This document shows positions 55,766-64,000 of a DNA stretch of 64,000 nt, in pieces. Each line of letters begins with the position of its first letter. Position 1 is the first letter of the stretch. Under the pieces are notes generated by a model that searched no databases, was not told the DNA's origin, and saw only the letters and a list, made by a program, of their open reading frames with translations. Source of the DNA: Mesorhabditis belari. Taxonomy: Eukaryota > Nematoda > Chromadorea > Rhabditida > Rhabditidae. The DNA is taken from NCBI GenBank assembly GCA_958450365.1, contig CAUEEP010000760.1, positions 755,462-819,461 on the forward strand. The letters run 5' to 3'. Position numbers and translations under genes: made by a program.

Positions 55766-56160
55766 ATTTTGTTATATCCCAAATCGAGAATCATTCAAAT
55801 CAAAACAACAGTTTATCTGGTTTATTCAATAGCTTTTACATTGCATGATTGTTCTATTTTAGATTACAGGTGTACTATAAAGTATTCCTTTGAAGTACCG
55901 CCGCCAAGTGTCCGCGGTGTCTGTTATTTGCGTTTTTCTTGGCGCTCACTTAAGCGATTTGGGTATACTTGGTTTTATTAGATAGCCCTGATCGATAGCT
56001 ATCAAATAAAACCAAGTGTAACTAAATCTGTCAAATGAGCGGCAAGAAAAATGCAAAAAAGTAGCTTGCCTCTGGCAAGAGGGGCACTTGGTGGCGGTAC
56101 TTCTAAAGTCCTCTGTAAAGTCACGATTTAAGTTCATTCAGTGTCTCAAGAATGTTAAAA
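55766..56160. mobile_element. Foldback MITE with GAAGTACCGCC arms, copy 2
   Basis: Arms lie at 55892-55913 and 56082-56103. Flanks match 2199-2590. A partial copy of the left flank also precedes family G at 54120. Confidence 0.75.
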
Positions 56161-56377
56161 GAATAAAAAATTGTTCTTTGACTCTTACATTGTTAAATAT
56201 GGCTTAAATACCTTAAAAAAAGCTCGGTTTTAAGTCAGTTTAAGTTTAGAAATGGAACAAAGTTGATAGTGAATTTAGGATATAACAGAATGGTACTAAA
56301 AAGTTCAGAAAAGCATAGAAAAGCATAGAAAAGTATAGTTTTTCAGTTTTACCTACTGAAAGATAGCTTTTTCTTCG

Positions 56378-56383
56378 TTTATT
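56378..56383 (-). terminator. Poly(A) signal of the tetraspanin gene
   Basis: AATAAA on the minus strand lies 6 nt after the TAA stop. Confidence 0.75.
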
Positions 56384-56389
56384 TGATTC

Positions 56390-59300
56390 TTAAATCGAGT
56401 TTCGCTTGCTCTTCACTGCACAACAAGTACAACAAGCGAAAACGAGAGCGATGAACTGAAATTTGAATTAATTGATTTTGTAAAACATTAAAATCGTGGT
56501 AATTGGTAGACTTGTAGCTTGTAATGAGCTACTGTACTGTAAAGAGTACTGTAAAGAGTATTGTAAAGTCACTCTTTTAGTTTATTTCGTATCTCACTAA
56601 TAAAACGAGGCTCTTTGACGCACTCAAAGCTGACGCTTGTTGATCGTTATTGTAAATTATGTGCGCCAGTGCGTTTGCGAGATCTAGCACCGCATCATCA
56701 GATCAAGCACGAGATCAAGCACGAGATCAAGCACGAGATCAAGCACGAGATCAAGCACGAGATCAAGCACCAGATCAAGCACCAGATCCAGCATCAGATC
56801 AAGCACCAGATCAAGCACCAGATCAAGCACCAGATCAAGCATCAGATCGAGAACAAGTACAACTATTGTTAGACCAAGTACAGCCATTGTTTCTCACCTC
56901 AACAATCAAAATTGCAATGGCGACGATGAGAACGATGGTGAGATTAGAGGTGAAACCGTCGAAAACCAAATAGGCACAGCCTTGCTAAAATTGGATAGCT
57001 AGTTGGCTTTTGAATCTCAACAAGACTTTTATCCAGAAGACTGTGGGAAATCTGTTAGCCCCGCCCCTTTGCCATTGGCAATCTAACTTTGAGCTCAAAT
57101 ATCTTGGTGTGGGGCTGTTCAATTTGAATAGTTTTTGTATCAATCGATAGAGAAAAACTTGGCACATCTAATGATATCAAGAATATTTAAATTGGACGGT
57201 CCAAAACCAAGAAATTTGAACTCAAAGTTAGATTGGCAAAAGGGGCGGGGCCAGAAAGACCTTTCTATACACGCCCCGCCCCTTTGCCATTGGGAATCTA
57301 ACTTTGAGCTCAAATATCTTAGTGTTGGGCTGTCCAATTTGAATAGTTTTTGTACCAATCGATAGAGAAAGGCCTGGCGCATTTAATCATATAAAGAATC
57401 TGTCTAATGTCTGGATTTTTTTGGGAGCCTGAAGTCGGGCAGTCAAAAAGTCGGGTAAGCGAGGGTTTGATGATACGTTTTCGATACTTTAGCTAAGGAA
57501 ACCTATCTCGGTGTCAATAGATAAAAGATAGAGCACAAAAAGTTTTGTATATAGCCAAATTCTCAGAGAAATTGATTCACCCAATTTCTTTGTAGAGGTT
57601 TCTATAGATTTTTACGCAAAACCCTATTGAATTTCTCGAAAAAATACCCTTTTGCTCTCGAATTTGCTTGAAAGTAAACTCAAATTGAATTAAAAAGCTA
57701 GGAAATTGAACAATAAACACTTTTTAGAGCACTTTTTCTTTAGGGTAAACGATCGATTAATTGAATGAATTTGTGATTTTTCAACAGAAGTAGGAAAAAG
57801 AAAGGAAAAGACTTTCTGGACAATCTAATAGATAAACAAACACTTACAGCTTGCCCATTGTACTGTTGATTTTGATTTCCATTGAAGCAAACGGTGCACG
57901 AGCTTGGCGGAGATTGGAAATCGGAACATCCGTACCCGCCGCAGCAATTTAGCTGAAAGAATTTTGTTCTTTAAAGCAATGGGCTTTAAAGCATTGAGCT
58001 TTTGGGCACTTTGCCGATAAATAAGAAGAGTTTGAACTACAATAGATACAATAGTTTACAATAAATACAATAGTTTACAATAAATACAATAGTTTACAAT
58101 AAATTCTACCTCTCAAGTAATGCGTTTTCTAAAACGTGTTTCAAAGCTACCGTAACATTGTCTAGTTTCTGTTTTTGTTTTGATTGTGCTTTGTGCAGTG
58201 AGCTTTTTGCTCAGAAAGATACAAAGATAGAACTCTAGGCTTATGGTAAGTTTTGTCAAGTTTTAGAAAACGCATTTCCCAAGAGGAAAGCGGCAATGTC
58301 TGTCGGATCTGATAATCTGATAAAATTTATCTAATCAATCATTTCTTTTGACTTAATAGCATACAAAATTTCAAACTTGTCTCTGAATTTGATCCAATTG
58401 TGATTGAATCGTCGGATTCGAGTAGTAATTAGTCACGAGTTCTGTTTTCCAAACTTGTGCCAGCCAGCTTCTCAACTGAAATATAGAATTGGATAGATTT
58501 TTTGATGCTTAATGTTGTTGACTATATATTAGGTTGGCGACATTGAAATTTCGTTTGCGTTTCTCTTTATGGATTTAACACTGTGGATACTATTACCACC
58601 GCAATCTCTTCTGTTTTAAAGATATAATTATTGTGCTTTATTACGCACCTTTTCTTTATTCCCAGTTGAAGAATTTTAATAAAAAAAATCTTTTAGATGC
58701 TAGACGACCTCAAATATCGACTTCGCATCTGTTTGCTGTACGATTTCATAAATCAAAAAAGCAACTGAATCGCATGAATCACTTTGTAACGTATCTGGGA
58801 AAGATGTTATCACTGTTCGTCAATGTCAAAACTGGTTCAAAAGATTTCGAGCGAGTGACGAAAGTCTGGAAGATCTGGAACGAGGACACCGCTCGCAGGC
58901 TGTCGCAAACGACGATTTGAAGCAGATAATCGAAAGTCATCCGACAAAGACTACACGTGAACTTGCAGAATATTTTAATTGTGATCATAAAACAATCGAC
59001 AACCATTTGCATGAATTGGGCAAGTTCAATAAAGCTGGAAAATGGATACCACATTTACTAAGCGATGCAAACAAAGCAATCAGAGTTCTTTGTTCAGGAA
59101 ATTTGCTTCGAATCTCCAAAAATAGTGGATTTTGGGATTCAATTTTAACTGCTGATGAGAAATGGATTCATTATGACAATATTACAAGGAAAAGACAATG
59201 GCTGGACCCGGGTGAAATTGCAAAGCCAATACCTAAACCGGATTTTCACGGAAAGAAAGTTATGCTGTCGGTTTGGTGGAATACCCGAGGCCTGGTTCAT

Positions 59301-61153
59301 TTTGAAGTGTTAATTTCTGGTCAGACTGTTGATGCAAATCTTTACGTTCAACAACTAGATCGCGTGAACGCGGTTCTTCGCTCAAAAGGAATTGATCCGA
59401 CAACAGTGCGATTGTTACACGACAATGCTCGTCCTCACCTTGCGAAAATTACGCAAGAGAAAATTGAGCAATTGGGCTGGGAACTTCTAGTTCATCCGCC
59501 TTATAGTCCAGATATTGCTCCATCTGACCACCATTTATTTCGAAGTTTGCAGCATTCACTCGAAGGCCACAAGTTCCAGAACATTGACGACATCAAAAAA
59601 TGGGTCTCTGCCTTCTTTCAATCAAAACCAGCACCATTCTTTCAAGAGGGAATCCATAATTTGCGTCAAAGATGGAAAAATGTTATTGATAACTGTGGGG
59701 AATATATTATTGATTAATTGTCTCCAGTTTATTTTTTACGAATAAATTTTGTTGTTGCTCAAAAACGAAATTTCAATGTCGCCAACCTAATAAAATATGA
59801 TTTTGGAATCAGTTTGTTATCATTTTTGTATCGTTTTGTATCATTTTTGTATCGTTTTGGTACCAATTTAGCTATTAGTTGATCATTTTTGAGATACTTT
59901 TAAGCTATACTCGTAATACATACGCTGTCTTTGCTCACGTAGAAGTAAACACCGCCAGCGATCTCCAAAGTGAAGAGAATGGCCACCAAAACGAAATACT
60001 GAAAATAGACGTTTAAAATCGTTGAGATTATTGAGATTATAAGATATTCGTCAAAAAAACAAACGATTCCGATGACGCAAAGACTCTCGCAACAACTCCC
60101 ACCACAGCCCAGTCCACCAACGAGGAACAACAAAACCCCGAACGCGATCACAACCCAGATACCGACCGTGAACTAAAGGAAATTCATTTGAATGAATGAA
60201 ATGAAATGAATTGACTTAGAATTCTAAGCTGATCATTTCTAATTTGGTTACATGTCGTCAAGAATGTTTTTAAGCCTTTAATGTCTTGTCTTTAAGCCAC
60301 AAGTTTGCATAGCCACAAGTTTCACGTGGAAAACTGATGGGTAAAAATTGACGACGAAACCCTCAACTGCCTACGGAGCCTGACTTCTGGCCCTTTAGAT
60401 CTGGATTAACTTATGGTAAAGTCTAGTACAAGATTCTAGTTTGCCATTGTGGATCGACCCACAAAGAGATACCCATTAATATATATTAATACAAGGCCTA
60501 ATACAAGGCCTAATACAAGATCTAATACAAGATTTAATACAAGATCTAATACAAGATCTAATACAAGATCTAATACAAGATCTAATACAAGATCTAATAC
60601 AAGATCTAATACAAGATCTAATACAAGATCTAATACACGCTAATCCCGAATCTCAACTCACATTATTTAGATTGAAACTCTGCAGTTGTATATTCAGAAG
60701 AGTCTGCAGCCGCATTTGCCATTGTGGATCGAAAATGATCCACAAACCGATGCCCACAATTAAACCGCCCAATACCTGAAAGAAATTTGTGAAATTTGGA
60801 ACCTTTTTCGCAAATTCTTGATTGTAAATTGTTAAAAACTCACGAAAAACAAGAAGTTCAGCAACCAGAAAAAGTACTTCACACATTTATTCCCACATCC
60901 AACCACCATCTGAAAGTTGAGTCTTCTTTTTTAGTTAGGATTTCTTTTGGTGAGTACATAAAAGAAGAAATTCAACCAAAAAACCAAGTCAAGACGCCAA
61001 AAACGCTAAAATCTGGCTAAAAGCTCGAAAATCTACCGTTTCCTGCGACATCTTTAGAATGGATTTGAGGGGTTTGTTGTGTTGATTGTGAACTGGATTT
61101 TGCACAACCCCATTCGCATCAACATCGATCACCAATGGGGCCGGGGAATCCAT
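56390..61153 (-). CDS. Tetraspanin (9 exons, 278 aa)
   Basis: This is a four-pass membrane scaffold protein. Exons in order: 61153-61037, 60909-60844, 60775-60662, 60172-60065, 59998-59924, 58475-58377, 57952-57848, 56984-56898, 56455-56390; phase 0 throughout. Residues 1-39 are a cytosolic extension (MDSPAPLVIDVDANGVV). TM1 spans exons 2-3 (KCVKYFFWLLNFLFF, VLGGLIVGIGLW). TM2 is WVVIAFGVLLFLVGGLGCGG and TM3 is YFVLVAILFTLEIAGGVYFY. The large loop has the CCG hallmark (LNCCGGYGC), PPSSC, CTVC and QGC, six cysteines. TM4 is NLTIVLIVAIAILIVE, and the tail FACCTCCAVKSKRNSI has juxtamembrane cysteines typical of palmitoylation. An in-frame TGA 12 nt upstream supports the start. However, exon 2 begins with ATG right after CTTTCAG, so a 239-aa form made by trans-splicing there is possible. 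A mariner fills intron 5. Confidence 0.95.
56700..56850. repeat. 12-nt array (GATCAAGCACGA) in the last tetraspanin intron
   Basis: About 12 units, GATCAAGCACGA then GATCAAGCACCA. It starts 48 nt beyond the exon 8 donor. Confidence 0.88.
56972..57830 (-). repeat. Inverted duplication, copy 1 (inside the tetraspanin gene)
   Basis: It runs from the first 13 nt of exon 8 through its acceptor and a family E element with TTCTGGACAATCTAATA at its end. The same order appears inverted at 61433-62327. The interior holds a GC-rich palindrome (CCCGCCCCTTTGCCATTGG and complement). Confidence 0.82.
58529..59790 (+). mobile_element. Full-length mariner transposon
   Basis: A 1262-bp element flanked by TA. 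Its inverted termini are TTAGGTTGGCGACATTGAAA and TTTCAATGTCGCCAACCTAA, with the match continuing through TTTCGTTT. It carries one transposase gene and sits in tetraspanin intron 5, opposite to the host gene. Confidence 0.95.
58697..59717 (+). pseudogene. Mariner transposase, one frameshift
   Basis: The enzyme cuts and pastes the element at TA sites. From ATG at 58697 the frame reads LKYRLRICLLYDF, the start of the first helix-turn-helix. It then breaks in the A-run at 58755-58760 and resumes in another frame with VRQCQNWFKRFRASDESLED. The long frame (58917-59717) has the KWIPH linker and all three catalytic acids: TADEKW, LLHDNARPH and YSPDIAPSD, with exactly 34 residues between the second and third (DD34D). 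Total length (about 340 codons plus one base) is normal for the family. A single-base length change separates it from an intact gene, so the insertion is recent, or a sequencing error is possible. Confidence 0.92.
60478..60642. repeat. 12-nt array (TAATACAAGATC) in tetraspanin intron 3
   Basis: About 13 units; the array stops 20 nt from the exon 3 donor. Confidence 0.9.
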
Positions 61154-61432
61154 TGAATTTAGTCAAAAATTGGATCAAATGGAAGTGCAATAGTTTAGCC
61201 AATTTTTTTAGCCAAATAAATTTCAAGAAAAGCACGAGTGAAAGCTATTTCTCAATTTTTGAGACCCCCTTTAAACCTATAAATTTTTGCACCTGTCTCA
61301 TTTGTTTTTCTTGGTTTCCAAGGTTTCCTAGTTACTAAATCTTGAATAATAATGAATAATAATGAAATAAGTTATTTCTAGTTTTTTACTGGACAGATGA
61401 TTGTTAAAATTCAAAGACAAATAGGGTATTTA

Positions 61433-62327
61433 TTAGGCTTTTTAGAAAATCTTTTCGCTTCTTTTCGCTTCTTTTCCTTTCTTTTCCTTTCTTTTCATAA
61501 TTTTATTGAAAAATCACAAATCCATTCAAATAATCTATAGTTTACTCTAAATAAAAGTCTTCATTTTTCAAGTTCCCATCTTTTTAAGTCACTTTTCGTT
61601 CACTTTCAAGCAAATTCGAGAGTGAAAGGGTATTTTTTCGAGAAATTCAATAGGGTTTTTCGTAAAAATCGATAGAAACCTCTACAAAGAAATTGGGTGA
61701 ATCAATTTCTCTGAGAATTTGGCTATATACAAAACTTTTTGTGCTCTATCTTTTATCTATTGACACCGAGATAGGTTTCCTTAGCTAAAGTATCGAAAAC
61801 CTATCATCAAGCCGTCGCCTATCCGATTTTTTGACTACCCATTTCAAGCTCCAAAAAATCCAGACATAAGACAAATTCTTTATATCATTAAATGCGCCAA
61901 GTCTTTCTCTATCGATTGGTACAAAAACTATTCAAATTGGACAGCCCAACACTAAGATATTTGAGCTCAAAGTTAGATTGCCAATGGCAAATGGGCGGGG
62001 CGTGTATGAAAGGTCTTTCTGACCCCGCCCCTTTTGCCAATCTAACTTTGAGTTCAAATTTCTTGGTTTTGGACCGTCCAATTTAAATATTCTTGATATC
62101 ATTAGATGCGCCAAGTCTTTCTCTATCGATTGATACAAAAACTATTTAAATTGAACGGCCCAACACCAAGAAATTTGAGCTCAAAGTTAGATTGCCAATG
62201 GCAAAGGGGCGGGGTTAACAAATTTCCCACAGTCTTCTGGACAGCCAAATACAGATTACAAAGTAGATAAAAGTCTTGTTGAGATTCAAAAGCTAACTAG
62301 GCATCCAATTTTAGCAAGGCTGTGCCG
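61433..62327 (+). repeat. Inverted duplication, copy 2 (upstream of tetraspanin)
   Basis: It contains the family E element inverted relative to 57.0-57.8 kb and then GTCTTGTTGAGATTCAAAAG, CATCCAATTTTAGCAAGGCT and GTGCC. The last part copies the acceptor and first codons (Gln-Gly-Cys-Ala) of tetraspanin exon 8. A family B MITE end follows at once. Confidence 0.82.
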
Positions 62328-62384
62328 ATTTCGAAGCAATGAGGCGACGCTCATGGTGCACTACCATTAGAGAAAATACGGTAG
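62328..62384. mobile_element. Family B MITE fragment
   Basis: Only the last 57 bp, GATTTCGAAGCAATGAGGC to ACCATTAGAGAAAATACGG. Confidence 0.75.
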
Positions 62385-62925
62385 TCATTTTCGTGAAGTA
62401 AAAGCAAGAATTTGGAAAGAATGGCTACCTTCTTGGATGGTTTATTCAATCAAAAACATAAGCAGTTGAAATCCGGGATCAGAGCAAGAACCGAGTTCAA
62501 AAACAAATCTACTATTGCCAGCTATGACTCGTAAAAATTCCTTTATTGTTTAAATGTGAGCATTGGCTGAGCCTTGACACCAAAATTCGATTTTCCTCCC
62601 TTCTCGGCAATTATCGTGTGATCACGGGAGGTAAAAAAACGTAGAGAAAAAGGAAAATAATGTTTTGGAAGATCTTTCATCTCTCTTTTTTTCAGCTCGC
62701 GGCCAAAAGTTACATGGTAATGCTATGGAAACGGTGATATTGGAAATACACTCAATCTCTCAGGAGAATTTTGCCTCTCTTCAGGAAAAGTTTCGCATCC
62801 GACTACAATACGACTGGGAGAACAAAGAGATTTTACCTTTTAGTGGGGAAATTTTAGAAAAAAGTCGAGTACAAATTGGAAAGGTTGAAGAATTGCATTT
62901 TAGCTTTGATCAAGAAACTTTTTGA
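62385..62925 (+). CDS. Unrecognised gene, 3' part (four candidate exons)
   Basis: Exons: about 62385-62439 (FREVKARIWKEWLPSW), 62466-62530 (LKSGIRARTEFKNKSTIASY), 62572-62630 (LDTKIRFSSLLGNYRVITG) and 62696-62925 (ARGQKLHGNAMETVILEIHS, then about 55 residues to a TGA). Exons 2-4 join in phase across introns of 41 and 65 nt; the last acceptor is strong (CTTTTTTTCAG). The first intron would be only 23-26 nt, so that boundary is doubtful. Upstream exons may have been displaced by the MITE fragment that abuts exon 1. No family is recognised. Confidence 0.5.
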
Positions 62926-62988
62926 TTTGAGAAGAAAAGGGAAAAACTTATATAAGAGAAAAACTCTGATCTCCTATTTTAAAAAATT

Positions 62989-63240
62989 GGCTTGTCCAGT
63001 TATGAATGTAAATTTCTCAAGATATCGAACAGATGTATATGAGTGTTATATATCAATCGAAAGCTGAAGATCTCCTCTACATTTTGGAATCAAAAAAAGG
63101 TTTTTGCATTCATTCAACTTTTTGGGAAATTCACTGCACAAAGGGAGAGGTCGTTTCCGGAAAAACCCATTCCAGCTTAGCTATTCCTCAAGTTTTATGG
63201 TGTAAAATAAACGCCCGGAAAAGAAAAGAAAAGTAAAGAT
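62989..63240. mobile_element. Family F MITE, partial copy 2
   Basis: Begins GGCTTGTCCAGTTATGAATG and runs through the conserved interior (AAAGCTGAAGATCTCCTCTA), lacking the far end. Confidence 0.75.
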
Positions 63241-63322
63241 GCTATGAAATTGTTATATTTAAAAAAAGAAGTTATATTGGTATATCTATTGGCCAAACAT
63301 CAAACGATTAAAACTCGAATTA

Positions 63323-63860
63323 TTGGGATGTCCAATTATGAATGCTCATTTTTACTATTTTGTAAATCTCTCAAGATATCGAAGAGATGTATATGAGTGC
63401 TATATATCATTCGAAAGCTGAAGATCTCCCACTTTTGGAAAAAAAGGTTTTTGAATTCATTCAACTTTGGAAATTCCTGCACAAAGGGAGAGGTCGTTTC
63501 TGAAAAACAATCCAGGCTTAGCTATTCCCAAGTTTTATGGTGTAAAATAACCCAAAGAAAAGAGAAGTAAAGGTACTCTGAAATTGTTATATTTAATCTA
63601 TTGGCCAAACATCAAACGGTTAACTCAATTTGAGCGGAGCCAAAACTTGATCCAAAGGCACCCTTCCATTTTTTGGCCACCTCTTCTTCTGTGCAGTCAA
63701 TTTGCCCAAAAGCTGAACAAATTCAAAAACTTTTTATATCAAAATGTAGAGGAAATCTTCAGCTTTCGAATAATACTCATATATATCTTTTTCTTGATTT
63801 CGGTATCTTGAGAAATTTACAAAATAGTAAAAAACGCGCATTCATAACTGGACAACCCAA
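63323..63860. mobile_element. Family F MITE, copy 3
   Basis: A full copy between TA dinucleotides, from TTGGGATGTCCAATTATGAA to TTCATAACTGGACAACCCAA. Confidence 0.85.
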
Positions 63861-63916
63861 TACTATACAAATCTCATTTAAAAGTACAAAGTGTTATATT
63901 TATATATGCTTTATAA

Positions 63917-64000
63917 GTATCGTAAATACTGTAATAGTACCCCACCCCCCTCGTACAGTCTCGTAGTCGCAAAAGTTTTTAGTATTTCATTTTTTTCAAA
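63917..64000. mobile_element. Family C MITE, cut by the window end
   Basis: Starts ATCGTAAATACTGTAATAG and follows the left half of copy 2 to the last base. Confidence 0.75.

Noticed and set aside
58633..58920. Separate 95-codon ORF upstream of the mariner frame
   Set aside because: It is an out-of-frame shadow; the true N-terminus runs from 58697 in other frames with a single frameshift.
59900..60886. Two small minus-strand ORFs as separate membrane proteins
   Set aside because: They are exons of the tetraspanin read through into introns.

Overview
This window is nuclear DNA of a nematode. The signs are (TTAGGC)n, the nematode telomere repeat, inside two introns; introns of about 35-45 nt with TTTCAG-type acceptors; a nuclear receptor of the divergent nematode type; a 139-bp piece of 28S rRNA from the D1-D2 region; and mariner, Tc1-like and pogo-like transposons. 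It is AT-rich and gene-poor, and it is crowded with minisatellites and TA-flanked MITEs. No species can be named from the sequence. There are no operon-style bacterial genes, no RBS and no CRISPR.

Layout. 0-4.5 kb: minus-strand exons with two copies of the RNase H1 hybrid-binding domain, a possible plus-strand two-exon gene, tRNA-derived repeats and MITEs. 4.5-8.8 kb: transposon remnants only. 8.8-17.1 kb (+): a complete 14-exon nuclear hormone receptor (model 432 aa), with telomeric repeats, a pogo-like transposon and a GATGTA array in its introns. 14.5-19.1 kb: a large inverted repeat, one arm in a receptor intron and the other just past its end. 18.8-20.6 kb (-): an uncharacterised gene, model incomplete. 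20.6-44.9 kb: mostly repeats, with an unplaced minus-strand two-exon end at 26.5-26.8 kb, a Tc1-like remnant split by a MITE at 29.7-30.8 kb, a tRNA-like cluster at 31.4-32.0 kb, an EVI5-like TBC-domain exon at 37.7-38.0 kb (-) and the 28S insertion at 39.4 kb. 44.9-53.4 kb (+): a complete 11-exon Ras-like GTPase of the Dexras/Rhes type (325 aa) ending in a CAAX box. 56.4-61.2 kb (-): a complete 9-exon tetraspanin (278 aa), with a mariner element in one intron and inverted duplicate segments on both sides. 62.4-62.9 kb (+): exons of an unrecognised gene. 63-64 kb: MITEs.

The three complete genes (ligand-regulated transcription factor, small GTPase, membrane scaffold) share no obvious pathway. 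The GTPase and the tetraspanin are convergent, with about 3 kb between their stop codons. Their models rest on consecutive exons that keep reading frame across canonical splice sites and reproduce family motifs. Nearly all long ORFs in the window are tandem repeats whose unit happens to stay open, and most of these lie in introns. Single-exon or unplaced calls are given low confidence.
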